From the NCBI RefSeq assembly GCF_014650815.1, contig NZ_BMVR01000010.1:309741-373740 (forward strand): 64,000 nucleotides of DNA, read 5' to 3'. How positions within the stretch are numbered: the stretch's first letter is position 1; each line of letters begins with the position of its first letter. A program made the position numbers and the translations under genes. This DNA comes from Streptomyces flavofungini (GTDB taxonomy: Bacteria; Actinomycetota; Actinomycetes; Streptomycetales; Streptomycetaceae). The notes under the pieces are model-generated. The model made no database searches. It had not been told where the DNA came from and saw only the letters and a list, made by a program, of their open reading frames with translations. Positions 8,004 through 17,095 of this stretch are shown one piece after another.

Positions 8004-9425
8004 ATGGCCCGTCCCCGCAGCGGCATCGGCAAGATCGTCGGCGCCAGCCTCGTCGGCACCACCATCGAGTGGTACGACTTCTTCCTCTACGGCTCCGCCG
8101 CCGCCCTCGTCTTCAACGAGATCTTCTTCCCCACCGCCGACCCGCTCACCGGCACCCTCATCGCCTTCATCACGTACGCCATCGGCTTCCTCGCCCGGCC
8201 CCTCGGCGGCGTCGTCTTCGGCCACTACGGCGACAAGGTCGGCCGCAAGAAGCTGCTCGTGCTCAGCCTGCTCCTGATGGGCGGCGCGACCTTCGCGATG
8301 GGCCTGCTGCCCACGTACGACGCCATCGGCATCGGCGCGCCCGTCCTCCTGACCGTGCTGCGCCTCGTGCAGGGCTTCGCGCTCGGCGGGGAGTGGGGCG
8401 GCGCCGTGCTCATCGTCTCCGAGCACGGCGGCGACAAGCACCGCGGCTTCTGGGCGTCCTGGCCACAGTCGGGCGCGCCCGGCGGCAACCTCCTGGCCAC
8501 CGGTGTGCTGGCGCTGCTCGCCGCCGTGCAGTCCGAGTCCACGTTCCAGGCGTGGGGCTGGCGGGTGCCGTTCCTGCTGTCCGGCGTCCTGGTGCTGGTC
8601 GGCCTGTGGATCCGGCTCTCCGTCTCCGAGTCGCCGGTCTTCCTGGAGGCGCAGGCCAGAGCCGAGGCGGCCGCCGCGCACGGGGCCAAGGACGAGCCGC
8701 CCGTCGTGGAGGTGTTCCGCAGGAACTGGCGGGAGGTCCTCACCGCGATCGGCACCCGCTTCGGCGAGAACATCTCGTACTACGTCCTCACCTCCTTCGT
8801 GCTCGTGTACGTCACCACACACCTGGACCTGCCCAAGAGCACCGCCCTGAACGCCGTCCTGATCGGCTCCGCCGTGCACTTCGTGACCATCCCGGCCTGG
8901 GGCGCGCTCTCGGACCGGATCGGGCGGCGCCCGGTGACGCTCATCGGGTCGGTGGGCATGGCACTGTGGGCCTTCGCGTTCTTCGGGCTCGTCGACTCCG
9001 AGTCATTCGCCGTGATCACCGCGGCGGTGACGGTGGGGCTGCTGTTCCACGGCGCCATGTACGGGCCGCAGGCCGCGTTCATCTCCGAGATGTTCGACAC
9101 CAAGGTCCGCTACTCCGGTGCCTCGATGGGCTCCCAGCTCGCCTCGATCGTCGCGGGCGCCCTCGCCCCGATCATCGCCGTGGAACTCCTGAAGGAGTAC
9201 GACTCGTCCGTGCCCGTCGCCCTCTATCTGGCCGCCGCCGCCGTGGTGACCACGGTGACGGTGGCCCTCGCCCGCGAGACCCGGGGCCGGGACCTGCGCA
9301 CCTCGGGCGGCGACCGCCCGGCGGGCGGCCTCCCGGCGGCGGGCGGGCCCCCGGCTCCCGTACGGTCCGCCGCACCCCCTCCGCGTACCGGGGAGACGGC
9401 AGTACGCTCCGGCGAACCGTCCTGA
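8004..9425 (+). CDS. MFS transporter, metabolite:H+ symporter (MHS) type
   Basis: About 473 aa; ATG 8004 chosen, though an in-frame GTG at 7995 would add three residues. Twelve hydrophobic segments are visible. The start (GTTIEWYDFFLYG) and the loop motif GHYGDKVGRKK are hallmarks of the MHS branch of the major facilitator superfamily (shikimate, citrate and betaine symporters). R-x-x-QG-F-A-L-G-GEWGGA in helix 4 is also typical. It should import a polar organic acid or amide with protons. The position between the dehydrogenase and the PucR regulator supports uptake of the substrate of this pathway. The tail after about residue 430 is Gly/Pro-rich and probably disordered. Confidence 0.9.
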   Translation: MARPRSGIGKIVGASLVGTTIEWYDFFLYGSAAALVFNEIFFPTADPLTGTLIAFITYAIGFLARPLGGVVFGHYGDKVGRKKLLVLSLLLMGGATFAMGLLPTYDAIGIGAPVLLTVLRLVQGFALGGEWGGAVLIVSEHGGDKHRGFWASWPQSGAPGGNLLATGVLALLAAVQSESTFQAWGWRVPFLLSGVLVLVGLWIRLSVSESPVFLEAQARAEAAAAHGAKDEPPVVEVFRRNWREVLTAIGTRFGENISYYVLTSFVLVYVTTHLDLPKSTALNAVLIGSAVHFVTIPAWGALSDRIGRRPVTLIGSVGMALWAFAFFGLVDSESFAVITAAVTVGLLFHGAMYGPQAAFISEMFDTKVRYSGASMGSQLASIVAGALAPIIAVELLKEYDSSVPVALYLAAAAVVTTVTVALARETRGRDLRTSGGDRPAGGLPAAGGPPAPVRSAAPPPRTGETAVRSGEPS

Positions 9426-9481
9426 GCACCCCCGGCACCCCCGGGGCGCTCGCACCGCACGTCGGAAGGCAGCCACCACCC

Positions 9482-11440
9482 ATGGCAACCGCCCGTCCCC
9501 GCACCCCCGCACCGCAGGCCCCCGGCGACACCGTGGCCGCATCCCTGTGGCACCTGCTCGACCTGCTCGGGCGGCAGGCCCCGGCCGAGAGCTTCGCCGG
9601 AGCCGCCGCCGCGGCCCGCGAGGCGGGGGCGGGCCCGGCGGAACTGGCCCGTGTCGAGGAGGCCACCGAGGCCGCCCTCGGCATCCGCCGCACCCTCGAC
9701 CAGCACCGGCGCCGCGAGGCCGAGCTGTCCGCGCTGTTCGACACCGCGGGCGACCTGGCGGCCCTCAGCGACCTCGACGCCGTCCTGCGCGCCATCGTGC
9801 GCCGGGCACGGCTGCTCCTGCGCACCGACGTGGCGTACCTGACCCTCAACGACCCGGCCGAGGGCGACACCTTCATGCGGGTCACCGACGGCTCCACGTC
9901 GGCGAAGTTCCAGCTCCTGCGGCTTGGCATGGGGGAGGGGCTCGGGGGCCTGGTCGCGCAGACCGCCCGGCCCTACGCCAGCGCCGACTACCGCGCCGAC
10001 ACCCGCTTCAAGCACACCGCCACCATCGACGCGGGCGTCGGCGAGGAGGGGCTGCGCGGCATCCTCGGCGTACCGCTGCGCGTCGGCAGCCGCGTCATCG
10101 GCGTCCTGTACGCGGCCGACCGCACCCCGCGCGACTTCGCCCCCGACCAGATCGCGCTCCTGGCCTCGCTCGCCGACCACGCGGCCGTCGCCATCGACAG
10201 CGCGCGCCTCCTCGAGGAGACCCGCGCCGCCCTGGTGGAACTCAACGCGGCGACCGCCACCGCCCGCGCCCAGAGCGAGGCCATGCGGCGCGCCGCCGAG
10301 ACCCACGACCGGCTCACCGACCTCGTGCTGCGCGGCGGCGACGTGTCCGACCTCGCCGCCGAGATAGCCGCCCTCCTCGACGGCGGCCTCGTCGTCCAGG
10401 ACGCCGACGGCACCGAACTGGCCCGCGTGGGCGCCGAGTCGGCGACCGCGCCCGCCCGGGGCGTCGCCGCGTCCCGGGCCAGCGGGCACGCCGTGGCCGT
10501 CGACGGCGTCTGGGTGTCCGCCGTGCTCGCCGGGCCCGAACCGCTCGGCAGCATCGCGCTCAGCGGCCGCCCCGACCTCACCGACAGCGACCGGCGCCTG
10601 TTCGAACGCGCGGGCCTGGACACGGCGTTGCTGCTGCTCCTGCGCCGCTCCGTGGCCGAGGCGGAGGACCGGGTGCGCGGCGAACTCCTCGACGACCTGC
10701 TCACCGCCGCCCACACCACCGACCCGCGCCGCGCCGGCCGCCTCTGCCTGCGCGCCCGGCGCCTCGGCGTCGACCTCGCCGAACCGACGTCCGTCCTCGT
10801 CCTGCACTGCGAACCCGAGCTGCGCACCCGCCTCGCCACCGAGGCCGCCCGGCACGCCCGCATCCTGCGCGGCCTCGCCGGACCCCAGGGCGGCCACGTC
10901 GTGCTGCTCGCGCCCACCGCCGCGCCGGGGCCGCTCGCCGAGCGCCTGGCCGCCGACCTCGGCCGGGCCGTCGGGGCGCCCGTGACCTGCGGCGCCGCCG
11001 GACCCGCCGAAGGGCCGGCCCGGCTGCCCGCCGTCCACGCCGAGGCGCTGCGCTGTCTGCGCGCCCTGACCGTCCTCGGCCGCGGCGGCCAGGGCGCGAG
11101 CCTGACCGACCTGGGCTTCGTCGGCGTACTCCTCGGCGACCACACGGACGTCGACGGCATCGACGGCTACGTCCAGCGCGTCCTCGGGCCCGTCATCGAC
11201 TACGACACCCGGCGCGGCACCGAACTCGTCCGCACCCTCGACGCCTACTTCGAGGCGGGCGCGAGCCTGTCCCGCGCGAAGGACGCGCTGCACGTCCACG
11301 TCAACACCGTCGTCCAGCGCCTGGACCGCACGGCGCGACTCCTGGGCCCGGACTGGAACAGCCCCGACCGGGCCCTGGAGCTTCAACTCGCCCTGCGCCT
11401 CACCCGGTTGCGCCGCTCGCCGGGGACTGGTCCGGCGTAG
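9482..11440 (+). CDS. GAF-domain PucR-family transcriptional regulator
   Basis: 652 aa from ATG 9482. Residues about 75-245 form a GAF sensor domain (LSALFDTAGDLAAL to ADHAAVAIDSARLLEETR). A helical linker follows, then a central GGDEF-like/PucR domain. The C-terminus (LVRTLDAYFEAGASLSRAKDALHVHVNTVVQRL, about residues 580-620) is the PucR helix-turn-helix. Such proteins bind a small ligand and control nearby catabolic genes. As last gene after the dehydrogenase and transporter it is likely the local regulator and may also control the divergent amidase pair. Its 3' end overlaps the convergent ABC exporter gene by 41 bp. Confidence 0.88.
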   Translation: MATARPRTPAPQAPGDTVAASLWHLLDLLGRQAPAESFAGAAAAAREAGAGPAELARVEEATEAALGIRRTLDQHRRREAELSALFDTAGDLAALSDLDAVLRAIVRRARLLLRTDVAYLTLNDPAEGDTFMRVTDGSTSAKFQLLRLGMGEGLGGLVAQTARPYASADYRADTRFKHTATIDAGVGEEGLRGILGVPLRVGSRVIGVLYAADRTPRDFAPDQIALLASLADHAAVAIDSARLLEETRAALVELNAATATARAQSEAMRRAAETHDRLTDLVLRGGDVSDLAAEIAALLDGGLVVQDADGTELARVGAESATAPARGVAASRASGHAVAVDGVWVSAVLAGPEPLGSIALSGRPDLTDSDRRLFERAGLDTALLLLLRRSVAEAEDRVRGELLDDLLTAAHTTDPRRAGRLCLRARRLGVDLAEPTSVLVLHCEPELRTRLATEAARHARILRGLAGPQGGHVVLLAPTAAPGPLAERLAADLGRAVGAPVTCGAAGPAEGPARLPAVHAEALRCLRALTVLGRGGQGASLTDLGFVGVLLGDHTDVDGIDGYVQRVLGPVIDYDTRRGTELVRTLDAYFEAGASLSRAKDALHVHVNTVVQRLDRTARLLGPDWNSPDRALELQLALRLTRLRRSPGTGPA

Positions 11441-13502
11441 CGTCGCGAGTGCGGCGGCGTTGCGCGGGGACGGCGTCCAGCGGGTCGGCTTCGAGGGAGT
11501 CGGCGTCCAGCGGGGTGTCGGCGTCCAGTGTGTCGGCGTCGAGGGTGTCGGTGCGGTACTGGAGCGACTGGAGTTCGAACAGGCGGCGGAACAGGTGGGG
11601 CCCGTCGTCGGACGCGGCCGACGTACCGGTCGCCATCAGCGTGGCGAAGTCCCCCTGCTCGACCAGCTTCCCCTCGTCGAGGACGTAGATGACGTCGGCC
11701 TCCTTGACGCTGTGCAGGCGGTGCGTGACCAGGACGATGGTCTGGTCGGCCGACGCGAGCGCGCGGATCTTGCGGAAGGCGTCGATCTCGGCGGCGGGGT
11801 CCATGCTGCTGGTCGGCTCGTCGCAGATGAGGATGTCGGCGTCGCGGAAGTAGGCGCGGGCCAGGGCGATCCGCTGCCACTGGCCGCCGGACAGGTCGAC
11901 GCCGCCCTCGTAGCCCTTCTCGCACAGGGTGTCCCAGCCGTGCGGCAGGTCGTCGAGCACGCGGTCCGCGCCCGCGTACGCGGCGGCCGCGTCCAGGCGG
12001 GACAGGTCGTGGATGTCGGCGGAGCGGCTGATGGCGACGTTGGCGCGGGCCGTGAACGGCCAGCGCTGGAAGTCCTGCAGGACCAGGGCGACATGGCCGA
12101 AGACGTCGTCGCGGCGCAGCGCGCACAGGTCGGTGCCGTCCCACCTGATGGCGCCCGACGTGGGCAGGTACAGGCCCGCGAGGAGTTTGCTCAGCGTCGT
12201 CTTGCCCGACCCGTTCGCGCCGACCAGGGCGATCACCTGGCCCTTGCGGATGGTCAGGGACACATCGTCGAGGGCCGGGGTGTCGCGCTCGGGATAGCGG
12301 AACGTCACCCGGTCGAACTCGATCACGGCGGGCGGTCGGGGCACGGGGACGCCGGTGGCGGGGATGGCGCGCTGCTCGGCCTCCTCGCGGGCGCGGATCA
12401 AGTCGTTCATGAACAGGCTCTGTTCGTACAGGTGGTGGATGTGCGACACCATGCGGCGCAGCCCCGCCGTGCCGCTGGTCAGCGCGAGCGCGGCGGTGGC
12501 GCCGGACGCCAGCGGCAGCTGGTCGTGCGTCAGGAGCCAGGCGAGCACGGCGTAGGTGGCGCCCGCGGTCAGCCCCGACAGGGCGGACGTGGTCAGCTCG
12601 GTGCGGGCCTCCAGGTGCGCGAGGCGGGTCTGCTCGTCGGCGGCCTGCGCCGCCATCTGGTCGAACTGGTCGAGCAGGAACGGGCCCGCGCCGTGCACCC
12701 GCAGCTCCGGCGCCGCCTTCTGCGAGATCAGCAGGCGCCGCAACGCCCCTTGCTGGCGGACGTGTTCCAGCCAGATCTGCACCGACTCGTACGTCCGCCG
12801 CGCGGCCCGCACCGTGCCCCAGGCCTTGGGCACCACCACCGCGAGAAGCAGCGGAAGCAGCACCGGATGCAGCACCGCGAGGACCCCGCTGACGGCGAGC
12901 AGCGCCATCAGGGCCTCGACGATGCCGAGGGTGTGCTCGATGAGGCGGCGGGCCGCGGTCTGGCCGTGCTGCCCGGAGTCCAGGGCCGCGTGGAAGTCGG
13001 AGCGCTCGATGTGCTCCATCTCCACCCGGATGACCTCCTTCATCATGGACAGCCCCGCCACCCGCTCCACCTTCGGCCCGAGGCGCCCCGCCGCCGCGAA
13101 CGACACGGCGCGCAGCGTCGCCGCGAACGCGCTGGCGGCGGCCACCCACACCAGGGACGGCAGCGCGTCCCGCACCCGGTCGGCCGTCGGGCCCGCGGCG
13201 AACAGCGACACCAGGACGCGGTTGGTGGCGAGCAGCCCGAACGCGGTCGCCGCGGCCTGGCCGAGCTGGGCCACCGCGACCACCACCAGGGCCACCGGGT
13301 CGGCGCGCCAGGCCAGCGTCACGGTGTGCCGGAACAGCCGGGGGATCTGCCGCAGGATCGACAGGAACGACACGTTCAGCCGCGCCAGTTCATGTGTGGT
13401 CCAGCCCCACGAACCGCGTAACCGCCCGCCGAACAGGAGCTGTTCGGGCGGCGTCGGAGTGCCGGGTCCGCGCTTCCCGGCAGCCGGGGGAGTGGATGCC
13501 AA
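11400..13502 (-). CDS. ABC exporter, fused permease and ATPase
   Basis: 700 aa. The start is taken as TTG 13502 because a GGGAGGA ribosome site stands 6 bp upstream; longer frames lack one. Residues about 50-340 contain roughly six hydrophobic segments (for example VALVVVAVAQLGQAAATAFGLL). The ATPase half follows with Walker A GANGSGKTT, Q-loop LVLQDFQ, signature DLSGGQWQRIALARA, Walker B ILICDEPTSS and switch His in LVTHRL. It is a half-transporter expected to work as a dimer; the substrate is unknown. The C-terminal 40 residues are a degenerate repeat of LDAD/LDADT units encoded by short tandem repeats (11480-11560). No partner gene is adjacent. Confidence 0.88.
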   Translation of the reverse strand: MASTPPAAGKRGPGTPTPPEQLLFGGRLRGSWGWTTHELARLNVSFLSILRQIPRLFRHTVTLAWRADPVALVVVAVAQLGQAAATAFGLLATNRVLVSLFAAGPTADRVRDALPSLVWVAAASAFAATLRAVSFAAAGRLGPKVERVAGLSMMKEVIRVEMEHIERSDFHAALDSGQHGQTAARRLIEHTLGIVEALMALLAVSGVLAVLHPVLLPLLLAVVVPKAWGTVRAARRTYESVQIWLEHVRQQGALRRLLISQKAAPELRVHGAGPFLLDQFDQMAAQAADEQTRLAHLEARTELTTSALSGLTAGATYAVLAWLLTHDQLPLASGATAALALTSGTAGLRRMVSHIHHLYEQSLFMNDLIRAREEAEQRAIPATGVPVPRPPAVIEFDRVTFRYPERDTPALDDVSLTIRKGQVIALVGANGSGKTTLSKLLAGLYLPTSGAIRWDGTDLCALRRDDVFGHVALVLQDFQRWPFTARANVAISRSADIHDLSRLDAAAAYAGADRVLDDLPHGWDTLCEKGYEGGVDLSGGQWQRIALARAYFRDADILICDEPTSSMDPAAEIDAFRKIRALASADQTIVLVTHRLHSVKEADVIYVLDEGKLVEQGDFATLMATGTSAASDDGPHLFRRLFELQSLQYRTDTLDADTLDADTPLDADSLEADPLDAVPAQRRRTRDATPDQSPASGATG

Positions 13503-13829
13503 AGTTCCTCCCTGATCAGGATCGTCCGTCCGGAACCTTCCCCGGACGGCTCCGTCGATCCTGGCCAGAAGATCGGCACAACGGGGCGGCGCGGACGAAA
13601 CTTTCGGACGGATGTCTGAAAGCGTCCTGTATTGATGGGAGTTGAGGGCGTGGACGGAGAGGGTGAGGGGCAGCCGGGCCGGGTGCCGCCCGATCACGGC
13701 GTGGTGCGCGCCCCGCGTGGTGCGTGTGGTCGAGTGCGCCCGCGTGGATCACGCCGTCGAGTGCGCCCGCGTGGATCACGCCGTCGAGTGCGCCCGCGTG
13801 GGTCACGCCGTCGAGCGTGGCCGCGTGGG
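13503..13829. other. Intergenic region upstream of the exporter
   Basis: No convincing gene. The left 200 bp should contain the promoter of the minus-strand exporter. Open frames running through here on the minus strand lack a ribosome site. The right 100 bp is filled by the 27-bp tandem repeat listed separately. Confidence 0.5.
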
Positions 13830-13836
13830 TCACGCC
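13729..13836. repeat. 27-bp tandem repeat, four copies plus a partial fifth
   Basis: Four consecutive 27-bp units beginning GTCGAGTGCGCC and ending GATCACGCC or GGTCACGCC lie at 13729-13755, 13756-13782, 13783-13809 and 13810-13836, with a decayed partial unit after. Copies 1 and 2 are identical. The stop codon of the CGNR gene (13830-13832) lies inside the fourth unit, so the repeat has grown from, or into, the gene's 3' end. There are no unique spacers, so this is not a CRISPR. Confidence 0.85.
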
Positions 13837-14351
13837 GTCGAGCGTGCCCGGTGGCGGCGTACCGCGTCCCGGTTGGCGCACCGCTGGGAGCAGTAGCGCT
13901 GCCGCCCGGTCCGGGAGGTGTCGGCGAAGATCGTGGCGCACTCGGTCACGGCGCACCGCCGGAGCCGGTGCATGCCGCGCCCCGTCAGGTGCAGCGCGGT
14001 CCCCACGGCGATCAGTGCGTGGAGGAGCGGGCCGAGTGGTTGCCGGTCGTCCCGGTAGTGCAGGTGCCAGCCGGTACCGGCGTGGTCGGTCAGCCGAGGG
14101 TGCGCGGTGGCCGCCGCCAGCATCCGGTTGAGCAGGTCGGCGCGGGCCTCCTCGTCGGTGGCGTCGACGACCTCCTCCCATGCCGTCAGCGCTTCCAGGG
14201 CTCGGTCCAAGTCCTGTGGGGCGACCGGCCGTTCCAGGACGAGCCCGGCCGCGCGACAGCGGTCCGCGAGTTCCTCGGCGCTCGCCGGGCGCCGGTTGGC
14301 CAGCTCCGCCGCCAGGTTCACGACGTCCGCGCCGTAAGGGTTGAGGTGCAT
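13830..14351 (-). CDS. CGNR zinc-finger (ABATE-domain) protein
   Basis: 173 aa from ATG 14351. The N-terminal ~110 residues match the ABATE domain (VVNLAAELANRRP, then helical segments). The C-terminal ~45 residues are the CGNR zinc finger RRCAVTECATIFADTSRTGR followed by RYCSQRCANRDAVRRHRAR; Cys residues in C-x4-C and C-x3-C order can hold zinc. Such proteins are probable DNA-binding regulators in actinobacteria. The divergent MFS gene starts only 17 bp away, so at least one of the two is likely translated from a leaderless transcript and the CGNR protein probably controls the transporter. The 3' end runs into a 27-bp tandem repeat. Confidence 0.87.
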   Translation of the reverse strand: MHLNPYGADVVNLAAELANRRPASAEELADRCRAAGLVLERPVAPQDLDRALEALTAWEEVVDATDEEARADLLNRMLAAATAHPRLTDHAGTGWHLHYRDDRQPLGPLLHALIAVGTALHLTGRGMHRLRRCAVTECATIFADTSRTGRQRYCSQRCANRDAVRRHRARSTA

Positions 14352-14368
14352 AAGCCCATTACAGCAGG

Positions 14369-15787
14369 GTGATCGGCATGCGACGACGTACGGGGGACGG
14401 GGATCCGTCCGCGAGGGGCCGGGGTTCCTCCACCAGATACCGGGGTCCCTCCACGAAGGGCCGGGATCCTTGGCGCTACCGGTGGGCCGTCCTCGGCATC
14501 GCCACCTTCACCCAGGCCGCCGCGGGCTTCTTCGTCCAGGGCATCGGCGCCCTGGGCATCCCCCTGCAACGCGCCCTCGACCTGAGCACCGCCCAGCTGG
14601 GCCTGCTGGTCTCTGCGGCCCAACTGGTCCCGCTTGTCGGCCTGTTGGTCGCCGGTGAACTGCTCGACCGCTACAACGAACGCTGGGTCGTCGGCATCGG
14701 CGCCTGCGTGGTGGCCGTGGGCCTGGGCGTGGGGAGCGCCGCACCCGGCTATGTCTCCCTGCTCTGCGTCCTGCTGGTCGTCGGCGCGGGCTACAGCACC
14801 GTCCAGCCCGGTGGCAGCAAGTCGGTGGCGTCCTGGTTCGACACGTCCCGGCGGGGGTTCGCGATGGGCGTGCGTCAGGCGGGCCTGCCGCTGGGCGCCG
14901 CGCTCGCCTCGGCCGTACTGCCCCTCCTCGCGGAGGCCCACGGCTGGCGCGCGACGCTGGTGGCCGGGGCGGTTGCCGCGCTGCTCGGGGCGGGCGTCTT
15001 CATGGGCTGCTACCGGCGACCGCCGTCCGTGCCGTCTGCGCCCACCGTGCCGCCTGTGCCCTCCGCGCTGGCTACGTCCTCCGTGTCGCCCGCCTCCCTC
15101 TCCACCCGGCTCGGCGTCCGCCTGCGGCTCCTCCGTGAGCCCGCCATGGTGAAGATCATGCTGTCCGGGGCGACCCTGATCTCGGTGCAGTACGCGGTCG
15201 GTGTCCTGACCGTGCTGCACCTGCACGAGGCGGCGTCGGTCGGAGCCGGGACGGCGGCCCTCGTCCTCGTGGCCGCCCAGGGCGCGGGCGTCGTCGGCCG
15301 CATCGGCCTCGCGGTCCGCAGTGACCGCAGCCGGTCCGGGCGGCACGGCACGATCGCCCTCTGCATGGTCGCCGTGATCGCGGGGATGGCGGTCCTGATG
15401 TCCCCGCTGGGCCGCTCGCCCGCCCTGGCCTGCGGTGTGCTCGTCTGGCTCGGCTTCTTCGGCTACGGCTGGTACGGCCCCTGGGTCGCCTACGTGACCG
15501 AGTCGGCCCCGGCGGGCCGCACCGGGTTCACCCTCGGCCTCGCCATGTCCGTCAACCAGGTGGCCATCGTGCTCATGCCGCCCGCGCTCGGCCTGCTCCG
15601 CGACCTCACCGGCAGCTTCACGGTGGTCTGGGGCCTGCTGTCCGCGCTGACCGCGACCGCCCTGGTGGCCACCACCGTCCCCGACCGCCGCCGCCGGAGG
15701 CACGGTCCGCCCGGCGCCGGGGGACCGCCGGACACCGCCGAGGTCCGGTCGGCGGCCGCACCCGCCGCTCCTCATCGCCCGGTCTGA
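14369..15787 (+). CDS. MFS transporter
   Basis: 472 aa from GTG 14369 (ATG 14378 is the alternative). A basic, low-complexity N-terminal tail of about 33 residues precedes twelve hydrophobic segments (from WAVLGIATFTQAAAGFFV to LSALTATALVATTV). Loop motifs such as LDRYNERW and ASWFDTSRRGFAMGVRQAGLPLG match the CynX/NarK-like and nitrate/oxalate-formate-like branches of MFS. The substrate is not evident; drug or anion efflux or uptake are both possible. It is divergent from the CGNR gene and overlaps the end of the convergent oxidoreductase by 16 bp. Confidence 0.82.
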   Translation: MIGMRRRTGDGDPSARGRGSSTRYRGPSTKGRDPWRYRWAVLGIATFTQAAAGFFVQGIGALGIPLQRALDLSTAQLGLLVSAAQLVPLVGLLVAGELLDRYNERWVVGIGACVVAVGLGVGSAAPGYVSLLCVLLVVGAGYSTVQPGGSKSVASWFDTSRRGFAMGVRQAGLPLGAALASAVLPLLAEAHGWRATLVAGAVAALLGAGVFMGCYRRPPSVPSAPTVPPVPSALATSSVSPASLSTRLGVRLRLLREPAMVKIMLSGATLISVQYAVGVLTVLHLHEAASVGAGTAALVLVAAQGAGVVGRIGLAVRSDRSRSGRHGTIALCMVAVIAGMAVLMSPLGRSPALACGVLVWLGFFGYGWYGPWVAYVTESAPAGRTGFTLGLAMSVNQVAIVLMPPALGLLRDLTGSFTVVWGLLSALTATALVATTVPDRRRRRHGPPGAGGPPDTAEVRSAAAPAAPHRPV

Positions 15788-16929
15788 GCGTCCCGCGCGT
15801 CACCGAGCGCCTCGTCCGGTACGAGGACGACCTTGCCCGCGACCGTCCCGGACTCCGCGAGCCGCATCGCGTCGGCGGCCCGCGACAGCGGGACCCGCGC
15901 GGCGACCTGCGGCTTGAGCCTGCCCTCGGCCAGCAGCGCGAAGACCTGGCCGAGGTCGGCGCGCAGGCGCTCACGGAAGGCGGCGGCGCGGCGCTTGCCG
16001 GCCCAGATGTTGAAGAAGTGGGCGTGCCGGGAGTTGGGCATCGCGTTCCACATCGCGAGGCGGGCGAAGAGCTTCAGGACGGGGGCCTTGGAGGACCCGG
16101 CGGCGTCGCGGGTGGACGCGGTGCCGTACGACACGAGGGTGCCGCCCGGCGCGAGCAGTCGGAAGGACTCCACGACGGCCTCGCCGCCCACGTGGTCGAA
16201 GACCGCCTGCACCCCGTTCGGCGCGAGCCCGCGCAGCCGCCCGTACAGGTCAGGGTCGCGGTAGTCGACGGGCGTGACGTCGAGCTCGCGGAGCTTGTCG
16301 TGGTGGCGCGGCGAGGCTGTACCGATCACCCGCACCCCGGCGATCCGCGCCAGCTGGACGAGGGCGGAGCCGACGCCGCCGTTCGCGCCGAGCACGACGA
16401 TCGTGTCGCCCGCCTCGACCTCGGCCGTGCGGTGCAGCATCTGCCAGGCCGTGATGCCGTTCACGACCAGCGTCTCCGCGTCCGCCGACGTCACGGACTC
16501 CGGCACCTCGACGAGGTCGGCGGCCGCCACGACGACGTGGCTCGCCCAGCCGCCGGTCTTGGTCAGCGCCGCGAACCGCCGTCCGGTCAGCGCGGTGTCG
16601 ACCCCCTGGCCGGTCGCCACCACCCGCCCGACCAGGTCGTACCCCGGCACGAACGGGAACGGGGGCTGGTCGTAGTACTTCCCGCGCCGCATCTGCTGCT
16701 CCGCGAACGAGACGCCGGTCGCCGCCATCGCGAGCAGCACCTCGCCCTGGCCGGGGGTGGGCGCGGCGACCTGCGTGATCTCCAGACCGGTGGGCTCGAC
16801 GACGCCGGGCAGGACGACCTGGGTCGCGATGACCCCGGCCGTGGCCGCGGTGGCCGCCGTCGCCGGTGCCGTGGTCGCCGGTGCCGTGTTCGCCGTGGGC
16901 TGGTTCTCGATCGTGTGGGTCTCGCGCAT
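15772..16929 (-). CDS. NADPH:quinone oxidoreductase-like medium-chain dehydrogenase
   Basis: 385 aa from ATG 16929. After a low-complexity Thr/Ala-rich N-terminal stretch (residues 10-32) the MDR fold begins at VVLPGVVEPTGLEITQV. It shows FPFVPGYDLVGRVVATG, the cofactor motif VVLGANGGVGSALVQLARIAG and the C-terminal FDHVGGEAVVESFRLLAPGG. Zinc-binding cysteines are absent, which places it with quinone oxidoreductases/enoyl reductases that use NADPH. Two copies of the operator GTTAGA-N3-TCTAAC lie between it and the divergent TetR gene, one 39 bp upstream of the start codon. It is therefore very likely repressed by that TetR protein and induced by an electrophile or quinone. Confidence 0.88.
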   Translation of the reverse strand: MRETHTIENQPTANTAPATTAPATAATAATAGVIATQVVLPGVVEPTGLEITQVAAPTPGQGEVLLAMAATGVSFAEQQMRRGKYYDQPPFPFVPGYDLVGRVVATGQGVDTALTGRRFAALTKTGGWASHVVVAAADLVEVPESVTSADAETLVVNGITAWQMLHRTAEVEAGDTIVVLGANGGVGSALVQLARIAGVRVIGTASPRHHDKLRELDVTPVDYRDPDLYGRLRGLAPNGVQAVFDHVGGEAVVESFRLLAPGGTLVSYGTASTRDAAGSSKAPVLKLFARLAMWNAMPNSRHAHFFNIWAGKRRAAAFRERLRADLGQVFALLAEGRLKPQVAARVPLSRAADAMRLAESGTVAGKVVLVPDEALGDARDAQTGR

Positions 16930-16967
16930 GGCTTGGCCTCTCTCGGTAGGTAGTGCTTCTCTCCGTA

Positions 16968-16982
16968 GTTAGAAGCTCTAAC
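16968..16982. promoter_or_regulatory. Operator 1, GTTAGA-N3-TCTAAC
   Basis: 15-bp inverted repeat GTTAGAAGCTCTAAC, 39 bp upstream of the quinone-oxidoreductase start. The same arms recur 65 bp away next to the tetR start. The position suits a site where TetR blocks the oxidoreductase promoter. Confidence 0.75.
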
Positions 16983-17032
16983 TTGAGAATGCACCCCTGC
17001 TCGCAACCCTGTCAAGATCTCCTCTTGCTAGA

Positions 17033-17047
17033 GTTAGAGCCTCTAAC
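17033..17047. promoter_or_regulatory. Operator 2, GTTAGA-N3-TCTAAC
   Basis: 15-bp inverted repeat GTTAGAGCCTCTAAC with the same arms and spacer length as the site at 16968. It lies 49 bp upstream of the chosen tetR start codon, consistent with autorepression. Confidence 0.75.
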
Positions 17048-17095
17048 CAGGGTGATGGCCGAGTGGCAGGGAAATCAGGGGAAGGGACCACCGAC

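Noticed and set aside
13503..13697. Longer start for the ABC exporter (ATG 13697)
   Set aside because: No ribosome site there; TTG 13502 has GGGAGGA at good spacing and the permease begins soon after.
13729..13836. Possible CRISPR-like repeat
   Set aside because: Units are contiguous with no unique spacers and no cas genes; it is a tandem minisatellite.
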